Assembly (NCBI RefSeq): GCF_016876135.2
Contig: NZ_JACAOD020000008.1
Span: forward strand, 132-52,079
Length of the DNA: 51,948 bases
Reading direction: 5' to 3'
DNA from: Candidatus Phytoplasma meliae
GTDB lineage: Bacteria > Bacillota_I > Bacilli_A > Acholeplasmatales > Acholeplasmataceae
In this document: positions 16,658 through 26,318 of the stretch, one piece after another
How positions within the stretch are numbered: position 1 is the first letter of the stretch
How the letters are laid out: the number at the start of each line of letters is the position of its first letter
Notes under the pieces: generated by a model
Database searches by the model: none
What the model was told of the DNA's origin: nothing
Seen by the model: the letters and a program-made list of their open reading frames with translations, nothing else
Position numbers and translations under genes: made by a program

Positions 16658-17284
16658 GCAATTCTTGTTACAACCTCTTTTTTGTTTTTATTGCTTTTTG
16701 CTGTTTTATTTGTTGTTTTATTTGTTGTTTTTTTAGTTTTTTTATTTGAATTCTTGGATTGGATGGATCACCACCATTTTAATGATTAATTTTGTTATTT
16801 ATGATATGTTTTATTTTATTGCTTATTGCTTGGAATTGCCAATATCAAAAAATTTATTAAGCAAAAAAAATAAAATCAATTTTTTTAACCGATCCAAACC
16901 AATGAAACTTAAATTATTGTGTTAATCAAAACCTAAGGTCATAAATCAAAAAAACGCAACGCAATATATGAAAACATATACCTTATATTTTGTTATTTTT
17001 CCAATGTAATTAATGATTGTAGTTTTTTTAAAATTATTTTTTATTTTTCAAACACCATATCTAAATTTTAACATTAAAAAAACTAAAAATAAATTAATTT
17101 ATAAAAATATCGCAAAAAAAAGTATTTATTTTTTATTTTGGTTAAGTTATAATATTAGTGGATTTTAAAAGCATTATAGATGATAAAAAGACATTAAATA
17201 AAAATTGTTTTTAAATTCTTAAAATGATTTTAAGCTTGCTAATGGCTATGGCTTAAGATATTAGAAAGTTATATAAGGAAATCA
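16658..17284. other. 627-bp divergent intergenic region
   Basis: Separates pepV (-) from the surface-protein gene (+). Near pepV there is low-complexity sequence with repeated TTTGTTGTTTTAT (about 16695-16735). On the + strand a perfect TATAAT stands at 17148-17153 but with a poor -35. TTTTAAGC (17228-17235) and GCTTAAGA (17251-17258) form an imperfect inverted repeat just before the start of the + gene, possibly an operator or leader hairpin. No ORF, tRNA or ncRNA seen. Confidence 0.5.
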
Positions 17285-18391
17285 TTGAATAATAATAATT
17301 TCAAAAAATCTCAAAATTTCAAAAAAGGTGGGCAATATTTTTTAAGCATTTTATCGCTATTTTTACTATTTGCCATAAATTATCATTTTCTTTCAGCTAC
17401 TACCAATGAGCAAGAAAAAGAATTATTTGATATTAGTTCTATTAACCCTAAATTAGGGCTTTTTGAAAACATACCAACTATAAAAGATATCTGTGAAAGA
17501 ATCAAGGAATTAAATAAAGAGGCATCATTTGATAAAAAAAATTTTGTTAAAGATTCTGAAATATCATTTAAAATACTAAATGAGACATCTTTGGATTATG
17601 AATGTGAAGGTTTAATCCAAGCGCAAGAAAATGCTACCAAATTCAAAGGTCAAATAAAAGTTTATTTCCAAGTTAAACAAGATTTAAATAATATCATTAA
17701 AAATACCGATTTAAGAGAGATTCGATTAACTAAATTAAAAACTCAAGAAACTATCAAAGAATTGTTGCCACAAGTAATTATAGATAAAAATCCAAATTTA
17801 AAGTTATCAGATTTTGAAGAATTAAATTTGAAAATTCAAAATAATAATTCAGATTCAATCGTAATAACTGTTAAACCTTCTTCTAAATCATTAAAATATA
17901 AAGGGAAAGTCACATTACATGGTTCCATTAAAACAATCAATAAGCAAGTTTTAGAACAAATAAAAGGCGAATACCAATTAGAAGATCATCCCCAAATAAA
18001 TTATAAACAAATTTATAAACATATGGAGAAAACAATTAACAAAGAGTTAAAAAAAGATCCTAATAATATTAAATCGGCTCTCCAAAAGGTAAAAGAGAAA
18101 ACAGACAAAGAATTGCAAAAAGTTTCGCCAAATCCCAAAAATGAGGAACTAGATGCTCCCGATGCTCTAGATGTAAATGATGAAATTGTTCACATAAGTG
18201 ATAAAGATACAGATACAGAACCTAAAGAAATAGTAAAATTAAATTCTAAAGTGGCTGATCATCAATCTCAATCATTTTGGCAAGAACATAGTTATTTAAT
18301 TTATATTGTAATTACTAGCATCGCTATTGTTTTGTTAATTGTATTAGTGATTTTTTTATCATCTTTTAAAAAAAGAGATAATTTACAATAA
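17285..18391 (+). CDS. surface protein with signal peptide and C-terminal membrane anchor
   Basis: Not assigned to a named gene. The N-terminus is basic and then hydrophobic (about 16-38), with a likely cleavage at LSA-TTN. A large outside region follows, and one membrane helix at about 337-360 ends in a short basic tail (KKRDNLQ). This plan, exported domain plus C-terminal anchor, is that of phytoplasma antigenic membrane proteins (Amp), but I see no clear sequence match. The outside region holds two similar beta-type segments (about 90-125 and 180-220), each with a K-F/Y-K-G-Q/K-I/V core, as in many mollicute surface lipoproteins. A Lys/Glu-rich helix lies at about 240-290. TTG start with AAGGA at 17275. 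A terminator follows. Confidence 0.7.
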   Translation: MNNNNFKKSQNFKKGGQYFLSILSLFLLFAINYHFLSATTNEQEKELFDISSINPKLGLFENIPTIKDICERIKELNKEASFDKKNFVKDSEISFKILNETSLDYECEGLIQAQENATKFKGQIKVYFQVKQDLNNIIKNTDLREIRLTKLKTQETIKELLPQVIIDKNPNLKLSDFEELNLKIQNNNSDSIVITVKPSSKSLKYKGKVTLHGSIKTINKQVLEQIKGEYQLEDHPQINYKQIYKHMEKTINKELKKDPNNIKSALQKVKEKTDKELQKVSPNPKNEELDAPDALDVNDEIVHISDKDTDTEPKEIVKLNSKVADHQSQSFWQEHSYLIYIVITSIAIVLLIVLVIFLSSFKKRDNLQ

Positions 18392-18403
18392 TTGGAAATG
18401 TTG

Positions 18404-18432
18404 AAAAGAGATTTAGCAATCTCTTTTTTTCT
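18404..18432 (+). terminator. intrinsic terminator after the surface-protein gene
   Basis: AAAAGAGATT and AATCTCTTTT form a 10-bp stem with a loop of about 4 nt, followed by a long T-run. Confidence 0.85.
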
Positions 18433-18531
18433 TTTTGCAAATGATTTGTGATTCGCGTTTTATCTTTTGTAATGCACAATTGATTAACTTTTTTGCAAAT
18501 AACTGCTAAAAAATAACTAAAAATCAAAGAA

Positions 18532-19659
18532 ATGGCGGACCAATTATTACCAGTGCAAGCGTCATCCTTGAAAAAAAATATCAATAATATTAAAATATTC
18601 TTTTTTACTCTTTTAATAATCGTATCTGTTTTATTTGTGTTTTTACAACATAATTTATTTTCTCAAAAGCTTTCTTTATCACCACCATCACCACCTGATA
18701 TTCATTATCATGATGTGCTTGATAATTTTCATCATATAGCTCCATTAAAAAACCAAAATACTACTTTAAAACCCCAAAAATATCACCAATACCAAAAGTT
18801 ATTAAAAACAAAACCAAGATCTACAAGATTTAAACAAAATCGCAACAAAAGAGAGATCAAACAAACCAAATTTTTCAAACCGGCAAAATCTAAGAATTAT
18901 ATTTCTAAAAGGAAAATCCAATTATTAAACACAGATTATGAAATTAACAAACCTAAATTATTAAATATTTGTAAGCAATTCCCACCACAATTAGAAGCTC
19001 AAATCCAAGATATGAATGTTTGGCACGTATATTTAGGTTCTGAAAGTCAAGACAGCAAAGCCTTAGAATGGTTAAAAAATAAATTCAGTAATCGACATTT
19101 TGTTAAAAATTTCACATATGGAATATACAATGATCAAATCCATCAATCTTATGTTTGCTTTAATTCTAAATTACAAAATCCTGTACCTGAAAAGCTTTTG
19201 TTAATTTATTTTGATGAAGGGACTAGAAAAAATACCAGTAATTGCTATTCTTTAGAAGGTTTGAAGAGTTTAGGGAATGGGGCACGTAATATGTATATAT
19301 TTTGGCAATCCGAAAACCCTACTTCCTTGGGTGAAGCTAATTTTTGGGAAAAAAATTTTTATACTGATATTGTTTATGAAAAAGTGGCTGATCATAACGG
19401 ACCTGCTTATGTTAATATTGAAAGTATTATTTTAAAAAAATTAGATAATAATGAAATTGTTGCTAAATTCCCAATTAAATGTCAAATTAAAGCTCCTTTT
19501 TCATTATATAATTATGATTTACAACTTCGCTTCCCTTATTATAAATATAAATCTAAAGGTTTTTTTTGGAAGACTAGTAAAATTCAAAAACTTCGTAAAG
19601 TTGATTTATATGCTATGAAAACAGGTGAAACAAGAACTCTTTATTATAATAAAGATTAA
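18532..19659 (+). CDS. anchored or secreted protein with module shared with the 9066 locus
   Basis: Not recognised by name. A hydrophobic segment (about 20-42) near the N-terminus acts as signal or anchor. A Pro/His/Lys-rich linker (45-150, very basic) follows, then a compact region. Residues 161-265 resemble the mature part of the broken gene at 9066: VWHVYL against VIHVVL, IYFDEGTRK against VYFDGGNRE, and LGNGARNMYIFW against LGNGSAKMYFFW. The C-terminal 100 residues look like beta structure. The listed ATG has no Shine-Dalgarno; a TTG at 18568, placed just before the basic/hydrophobic signal, is an alternative start. Probably exported; role unknown. Confidence 0.7.
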   Translation: MADQLLPVQASSLKKNINNIKIFFFTLLIIVSVLFVFLQHNLFSQKLSLSPPSPPDIHYHDVLDNFHHIAPLKNQNTTLKPQKYHQYQKLLKTKPRSTRFKQNRNKREIKQTKFFKPAKSKNYISKRKIQLLNTDYEINKPKLLNICKQFPPQLEAQIQDMNVWHVYLGSESQDSKALEWLKNKFSNRHFVKNFTYGIYNDQIHQSYVCFNSKLQNPVPEKLLLIYFDEGTRKNTSNCYSLEGLKSLGNGARNMYIFWQSENPTSLGEANFWEKNFYTDIVYEKVADHNGPAYVNIESIILKKLDNNEIVAKFPIKCQIKAPFSLYNYDLQLRFPYYKYKSKGFFWKTSKIQKLRKVDLYAMKTGETRTLYYNKD

Positions 19660-19663
19660 AAAT

Positions 19664-19701
19664 AAAACAGTAGATTTATTCATTTAAATCTACTGTTTTT
19701 T
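19664..19701. terminator. bidirectional terminator between convergent genes
   Basis: A 14-bp perfect stem (AAACAGTAGATTTA with TAAATCTACTGTTT) has T-runs on both outer sides. It ends the + gene at 19659 and the minus-strand pyk transcript. Confidence 0.88.
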
Positions 19702-19740
19702 GATATATTAAGGGTATCTTGGTTTTTAGTTTTTTAATTT

Positions 19741-21087
19741 TTAAATAAGAGTTAAAGTATCTTTGGTAATTGTTGCAATAACTAAGTTATTTAACTCTTT
19801 TTTTTGTAAAATATTTAATTTAGCAGTTAATTCGTTTTGATTGATATAAGGGGTATTAGCGAAATTAAGGGCTAAAGAGTTACCTTCATTTTGATCTTTA
19901 ACTTGGACTAAAACAGGAACTGGAGAATGTAATTTGCTCAAAGCATAAGCATATTTAAGATCATCTACTACAATAGCATTAATTTTTCCTTTTAAAGCCA
20001 TTTGGATAACGCCATATGCTAAATAATCTGTGGTATTTGTGGGTTCATATAAACTTGTCATAAATTCATAATCAACATATTCTTCTGCTTTGTGATTGAT
20101 TTTAGCCATATAAGACACTGCTACTTCGGGATAAAGACCAGAAGCTGATTCCCCCGATAACATAGTAGCTGTGGTTCCTTCTAAAACAGCGTTCCATACA
20201 TCACTAATTTCGGCTTTTGTAGGACGAGGATTTTTTTGCATTGATTCTAACATTTGAGTAGCTACAATAACAGGTTTTCCTGCATTAAGACAATCTTGAA
20301 TCATTTGAGTTTGATATAGGGGGACTAATTCACCTGAAACTTCAATTCCTAAATCACCACGAGCTACCATAATGCCATCAGAAACAGCGATGATATCTGC
20401 TAAGTTATCTATTCCTTCTTGGTTTTCAATTTTAGAAATAATTTTAATATTTTTATTTTGACAAGAATTTATAATTTCTTTGACATCTGAAACATCTTGA
20501 GTGTTTCTGACAAAAGAAAGAGCTAAAAAATCATATTTTTGTTGACAAGCAAAAGTGATATCGCGAGCGTCTTTTTCAGAAATATAAGGCATTTTTAATT
20601 TAATATTAGGGACATTAACGCCACGTCGAGATTTAACTATATGAGTATTTTGAGCCTTAGTTACTAATTCACGATTTTGTTCATCTTTCTCAATTACTTT
20701 TAAAGTAAGATAACCATCATCAATAAAGATAGAATCATCTATTTTAATATCATCGTAAAGTTCATAATAGTTAATGGAAAACTTTTCTTTGGTTCCTAAA
20801 ACTTCTTTAAAAGCTATTCTTACTTGAGTATTTTTTTCAATTTGGACTTGTCCATCAAATTCATGAGTACGAATTTCAGGTCCTTTGGTATCTAACATAG
20901 TTGCTACATAAGTATTTAATTCTTGATTAATTTCTTGAATAACTTTAAGATTTTTTTTACTATTTTCATAATCAGCGTGAGAAAAATTAAAACGCGCAAC
21001 ATTAAGGCCATTTTTAACTAATTGCTTTAAAATAGTTTTATCTTGGCAAGCAGGACCTAAGGTACATACTAATTTGGTTTTATTCAT
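19741..21087 (-). CDS. pyk: pyruvate kinase
   Basis: Last glycolytic step: phosphoenolpyruvate plus ADP to pyruvate plus ATP, a main ATP source in an organism without oxidative phosphorylation. Motifs in order are TKLVCTLGPAC, NVARFNFSHA, MLDTKGPEIRT, the active-site SKIENQEG, MVARGDLGIEV and a substrate loop ending MLSGESASG. The frame is open up to 21213, but the extra 42 residues are low-complexity Lys/Gln/Thr. The ATG at 21087 gives the family N-terminus and has GAGGATG upstream (448 aa). Third enzyme of the eno-gpmI-pyk run. Confidence 0.94.
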   Translation of the reverse strand: MNKTKLVCTLGPACQDKTILKQLVKNGLNVARFNFSHADYENSKKNLKVIQEINQELNTYVATMLDTKGPEIRTHEFDGQVQIEKNTQVRIAFKEVLGTKEKFSINYYELYDDIKIDDSIFIDDGYLTLKVIEKDEQNRELVTKAQNTHIVKSRRGVNVPNIKLKMPYISEKDARDITFACQQKYDFLALSFVRNTQDVSDVKEIINSCQNKNIKIISKIENQEGIDNLADIIAVSDGIMVARGDLGIEVSGELVPLYQTQMIQDCLNAGKPVIVATQMLESMQKNPRPTKAEISDVWNAVLEGTTATMLSGESASGLYPEVAVSYMAKINHKAEEYVDYEFMTSLYEPTNTTDYLAYGVIQMALKGKINAIVVDDLKYAYALSKLHSPVPVLVQVKDQNEGNSLALNFANTPYINQNELTAKLNILQKKELNNLVIATITKDTLTLI

Positions 21088-21301
21088 TTTCTGACATCCT
21101 CGATTGTTTTCTATTTTTATTTGTTGATTTGTTTGTGTTTGTGTTTTTTTGTGTTTTTTGATTTTCTTCTTGCTTTCTATGACTTTATTTTCTTCATAAC
21201 TTTGAACTATCATTAATAGTTTAGTGATTGCGAGTTATTGATACATTACTTGGTATGCACCAACTTATATCAAATATTAAAGATGGCTAGCTCAACTTAA
21301 C

Positions 21302-22846
21302 TTATTTTTTAACAATTAAACTTTGACCTGTCATTTCTTGGGGTTTGTTGATGTTTAATAATGCTAATAAAGTAGGTGCTACATCACACAAAGAACCTTG
21401 TTTTAAAGCGATTGTTTGATCTGTTACAATTAATGGAACTAAATTAGTAGTATGAGCTGTATGAGGATTTCCTTTGTCATCTGTCATTTGTTCTGCATTG
21501 CCGTGATCAGCTAAAATACATGCTTTGCCACCAATAGATAAAATAATATTAACAAGTTCTTGTAGACAGGTGTCAACTGCTTCAATAGCTTGAATAGTTG
21601 CCTTAAGGCAACCGGTGTGCCCTACCATATCAGGATTAGCAAAATTGAGAATTAAAGTTTGATATTTGCCTGATAAAATAGCTTTTTTAGCACAATTTGT
21701 AATTTCAAAAGCACTCATTTCTGGTTTTAAGTCATAAGTTGCAACATGAGGGGAAGGAATTAATACTCTATCTGCATTAGCAAGTGATAGTTCTTTGCCT
21801 CCATCAAAAAAGAAAGTAACATGGGGATATTTTTCAGTTTCAGCCACTCTTAATTGGTTTAGTCCTGAATTTGCAATTACTTCGCCATAAATATTGTTTA
21901 AAGCTTCTTTTTCAAAAGCCACTATACCCTTAACATGTTTACTATATTGAGTCATAGTGACTAAACAAAGATTATGAATTACTTTATCGCCGGTAAAATT
22001 AGTTTTTTGTGGTGAACAAAAAGCGGAGGTTAACGCAGGATTTGATAAAGCAGTTGCTAAACGCATAGCCCGATCAGGACGGAAGTTGACGAAAATAATG
22101 GCATCATTATCATCAATTAAACCATGAGGTAACACGATAAAAGGCTTAATGAATTCATCTGTAATTCCCTTTTGATAACAACTTTGGATTTCTTTTAAAG
22201 GATCAGCAATAAAAGGAGCTTTTTGGGAAGTTAACATATTATAAACTAAGTTTAGGCGATCCCAATTATTATCACGATCTAAGGCATAATATCTACCTGA
22301 AACCGATGCTATTTGAAAGCCATAATCAAGGCATTCTTTTAAATAATTTAACCCTGAATAAGGCGAGGCGTCTCTGCCATCAGTAAAAGCATGTAAATAT
22401 GTTTTTTTTTCTAAGCCATGTTGTTTTGATAAATCAAATAAAGCTTTAAAATGATTTAAATGAGAATGAATCCCGCCAAGAGAAATTAAGCCCAAAAGAT
22501 GAAGTTTACTGTTGTTTTTTTTAACATGCGCGATGGCTTTCAAAAAAGCTTGATTTTGAAAAAAAGATTGATCTTTAATAGCTTTGTTAATTTGAGTTAA
22601 GGATTGATAAACGATTCTACCAGCGCCTAAATTAAGATGTCCTACTTCACTATTGCCCATTTGTCCTTCAGGCAAACCAACTGCTTCACCAGAAGCTTTT
22701 AAAGTGGTGTGGGGATAATGTTTTAAAAGATAATCTAAATAAGGGGTTTTGGCTAAATAAAAAGCATTATTTTCTTTTTTCTGAGATAGTCCTAAACCAT
22801 CTAAAATAATGAGACCGACAAATTTTGTTGAAAGGTTCATTTGCAT
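21302..22846 (-). CDS. gpmI: 2,3-bisphosphoglycerate-independent phosphoglycerate mutase
   Basis: Interconverts 3- and 2-phosphoglycerate through a phosphoserine; two-metal alkaline-phosphatase fold. LIILDGLG gives the first metal Asp, and GQMGNSEVGHLNLGAG holds the catalytic Ser. RDNNWDR and the late ADHGNAEQM metal motif are intact. AAGGAG at 22852-22857 is followed by TTG 22849, ATG 22846 and ATG 22840, all in frame. I chose 22846, but 22840 is also possible. It lies between eno and pyk, giving consecutive glycolytic steps in one transcript. Confidence 0.95.
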   Translation of the reverse strand: MQMNLSTKFVGLIILDGLGLSQKKENNAFYLAKTPYLDYLLKHYPHTTLKASGEAVGLPEGQMGNSEVGHLNLGAGRIVYQSLTQINKAIKDQSFFQNQAFLKAIAHVKKNNSKLHLLGLISLGGIHSHLNHFKALFDLSKQHGLEKKTYLHAFTDGRDASPYSGLNYLKECLDYGFQIASVSGRYYALDRDNNWDRLNLVYNMLTSQKAPFIADPLKEIQSCYQKGITDEFIKPFIVLPHGLIDDNDAIIFVNFRPDRAMRLATALSNPALTSAFCSPQKTNFTGDKVIHNLCLVTMTQYSKHVKGIVAFEKEALNNIYGEVIANSGLNQLRVAETEKYPHVTFFFDGGKELSLANADRVLIPSPHVATYDLKPEMSAFEITNCAKKAILSGKYQTLILNFANPDMVGHTGCLKATIQAIEAVDTCLQELVNIILSIGGKACILADHGNAEQMTDDKGNPHTAHTTNLVPLIVTDQTIALKQGSLCDVAPTLLALLNINKPQEMTGQSLIVKK

Positions 22847-22990
22847 CAAAACTCCTTAATTTATTCCATATTATTCTTGATTCCCGAAGACTATTGCAAA
22901 CAAACGGCGAGTTCTTTGTTTGCTTCTTTTGTCAATTTGTCAATTTAGTTTTCTCATTTATTTTTGGTTTTTTTGGTTAGCTTTTAGTTT

Positions 22991-23200
22991 TTACGTTTCA
23001 GAGTCAAGATAGTCGCGAGATCCTTTGTTGTAACCGTAAATGTAAAGTCCGAATGACATTAGCAACAAATATTTGATTGTTGATAGTTTTTTGCCAGATT
23101 TTCCAGTTTTATAACCGATTTTGAATGTTATTATCTGAAGTGCGATTGCCAAAATCATCAATAAGATGAAAATGATTTGTACAATTGGTTGGTTATCCAT
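22991..23200 (-). CDS. small two-helix membrane protein in the glycolytic run
   Basis: Not recognised. 69 aa: a helix at about 7-27 (IIFILLMILAIALQIITF), a basic loop (KTGKSGKKLSTIK) and a second hydrophobic segment near 44-57. A strong AAGGAG about 10 nt before the ATG supports translation. It sits between eno and gpmI on the same strand, 141 bp before gpmI. A link to sugar metabolism or transport is possible, but only from position. Confidence 0.65.
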   Translation of the reverse strand: MDNQPIVQIIFILLMILAIALQIITFKIGYKTGKSGKKLSTIKYLLLMSFGLYIYGYNKGSRDYLDSET

Positions 23201-23372
23201 GAGTTTTGTTCTCCTTTTTTGGTTTTTTTGTTTTTTTATTCTAAATATAGATAATAAGGGTCTTTTAGATCATCAAGGAAAACAATAACCTTGATAGTGA
23301 TTTATAGTGTTTTTTTATATACTGTTAATTATTATAGGTCAAAAGTTAATAGTGATTAAGTTAAACAAAATA

Positions 23373-24982
<1,610 letters not shown>

Positions 24983-25031
24983 ACTTCCAAAAAAAGTTCC
25001 CTCAGTTAGACTTTTTGGTCTAACTGAGAAC
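24983..25031 (-). terminator. strong orphan terminator on the minus strand
   Basis: CTCAGTTAGAC (25001-25011) and GTCTAACTGAG (25018-25028) form an 11-bp perfect stem with a 6-nt loop. On the minus strand it is followed by GGAAC and seven T residues. No protein gene on the minus strand lies directly upstream of it, so it may end a short non-coding transcript (see the promoter at 25099-25127). Confidence 0.75.
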
Positions 25032-25071
25032 TTCATAAATTTTCATATTTTAAAATTTAAAAAAATTTTAT

Positions 25072-25100
25072 TTGCATAAAAAGAAAAAAAAGTTTATAAT
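25072..25100 (+). promoter_or_regulatory. promoter upstream of the SRP RNA gene
   Basis: TTGCAT, a 17-bp spacer and TATAAT. The predicted start near 25107 is about 80 nt before the mature SRP RNA, which would need 5' trimming. A weaker TTTACA at 25156-25161 could be a closer promoter. Confidence 0.6.
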
Positions 25101-25127
25101 AATAATGTGCTTTTTAAATAATGTAAA
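25099..25127 (-). promoter_or_regulatory. possible divergent promoter
   Basis: Read on the minus strand: TTTACA, a 17-bp spacer and TATTAT, overlapping the + promoter. Together with the terminator at 24983-25031 it frames a possible transcript of about 105 nt. Confidence 0.35.
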
Positions 25128-25188
25128 TTCTTAAAAATAATAAAAATAGAATATTTTTACATATTTACATATCTTATTATTAAATATT

Positions 25189-25291
25189 CTTTTCAAACCT
25201 TATTATTCAATAATAAAGAAATGAATTTGGTCAGGGCTTAATTGAAGCAGCCATAAGTTTTTTTATTATGTGGGTGATAAGGTTTGAAAAG
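25189..25291 (+). ncRNA. ffs: signal recognition particle RNA (small bacterial type)
   Basis: The RNA core of the signal recognition particle, partner of Ffh, needed to target membrane and secreted proteins. The conserved Ffh-binding region is visible at about 25230-25250: GGTCAGG on the 5' side and GAAGCAGCC on the 3' side of the apical loop, then ATAAG and TATGTGGGTG as in B. subtilis scRNA. A perfect 15-bp terminal helix closes the molecule: CTTTTCAAACCTTAT (25189-25203) with ATAAGGTTTGAAAAG (25277-25291). The apex reads GCTTAATT where most bacteria have CCGGAAGG, so the GGAA tetraloop is missing. Length is about 103 nt, with no Alu-type domain. Confidence 0.88.
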
Positions 25292-25614
25292 GTTGTTTGA
25301 AAACTAAAATTGTTAAAAAATAAATCAAAGAGTTTTAATTTTTGTATAAAATTATCCAAAAAAATAAAAAAATCCAGAAAAGAAATAATTTAATTTTTTT
25401 ATCATTTGATAATATTTTTAAAATTGTAATTTTATTTAATAAAATCATTTATTCACTTAATGTCAATAATATTGATTACTTAAAATAACATAAGGAAACA
25501 ATAAAAGAAATTAAATCAAAAAAATAAAAAAGAAAAAAATAATTTTGTTAATCTAAAAAAAGCATAAAAATAGATATTAACAACATCTTTAAATAAAAGA
25601 AATTAAGGTATTAT
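25292..25614. other. AT-rich spacer after the SRP RNA
   Basis: No ORF, terminator with a clear T-run or RNA signature recognised between the SRP RNA and the gene at 25615. A long A/T low-complexity stretch precedes the AAGG-type site before 25615. Confidence 0.5.
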
Positions 25615-26274
25615 ATGAATTGGTTGTTTTTTAAACAAAACGAAAAAAAACAGTTAAAATTATTGACTAATTTTCATCATTCTTTGCAAGGAAAACCTTT
25701 TTTAATAGAAGAAACAACATTAAAGGGGAAGAAAATTAAAATAGAGTTTTATTATTTATCACAAAGCAAATATTACGATAACCTTTTTCAATCAAGACAA
25801 TTCGCTATTTGGACAGCTGATAAGGGAGTTTATCGTCTTTTAATTGACCAAGAATATTATCACAATTTTCAACCTTTATATCAGAAAGAAATAAATGTTA
25901 TTTGGTTAGACTTTATCATGCAAATTTATCATAAGGAAATCAACTTAATTAATCGAATTAAAATTATTTTTTTAACCGCTTTCCTTCCTCTTTCATTCAT
26001 AATTTTTTTCATCATTAGTCGAATAACACACAAAGCATTACTTTTTATTCCTTTCATTATTTTATTAACTATCATCTTTTTAATAAATTATTGGATTAAA
26101 AATCAACAGAAGAATTTATCCTCATTTAAAGATCAAAAATTTCAGACAACGTTAAAAGAAATTAAACAATTTTTAGGAGAATTATTTTTTGAAGAACTTT
26201 TAGAAAAGCAAAAAAATTATAACCCTTCTTATTCACAATATATCCCAAACAAAAATGATCAAAATAATAATTAA
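25615..26274 (+). CDS. hypothetical membrane protein
   Basis: Not recognised. 219 aa: a polar N-terminal region (1-110) with many aromatic and Lys residues, two membrane helices at about 115-136 and 140-160, and a polar C-terminal tail rich in Lys, Glu and Asn. No signal cleavage motif. ATG with AAGG about 7 nt upstream. It lies 44 bp before mnmG on the same strand and may share its transcript. Confidence 0.65.
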   Translation: MNWLFFKQNEKKQLKLLTNFHHSLQGKPFLIEETTLKGKKIKIEFYYLSQSKYYDNLFQSRQFAIWTADKGVYRLLIDQEYYHNFQPLYQKEINVIWLDFIMQIYHKEINLINRIKIIFLTAFLPLSFIIFFIISRITHKALLFIPFIILLTIIFLINYWIKNQQKNLSSFKDQKFQTTLKEIKQFLGELFFEELLEKQKNYNPSYSQYIPNKNDQNNN

Positions 26275-26318
26275 ATATTAAAAAATATCATCGTTTCAAA
26301 AAGAAAGGAGTATTTCCA

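Noticed and set aside
16680..16740. TTTGTTGTTTTAT repeats as a CRISPR or iteron-like array
   Set aside because: Only two to three imperfect low-complexity copies with no spacers; simple A/T slippage explains them.
21088..21213. 42-residue Lys/Gln/Thr extension of pyruvate kinase
   Set aside because: Low-complexity leader sequence; the ATG at 21087 gives the canonical N-terminus and has a GAGGATG site.
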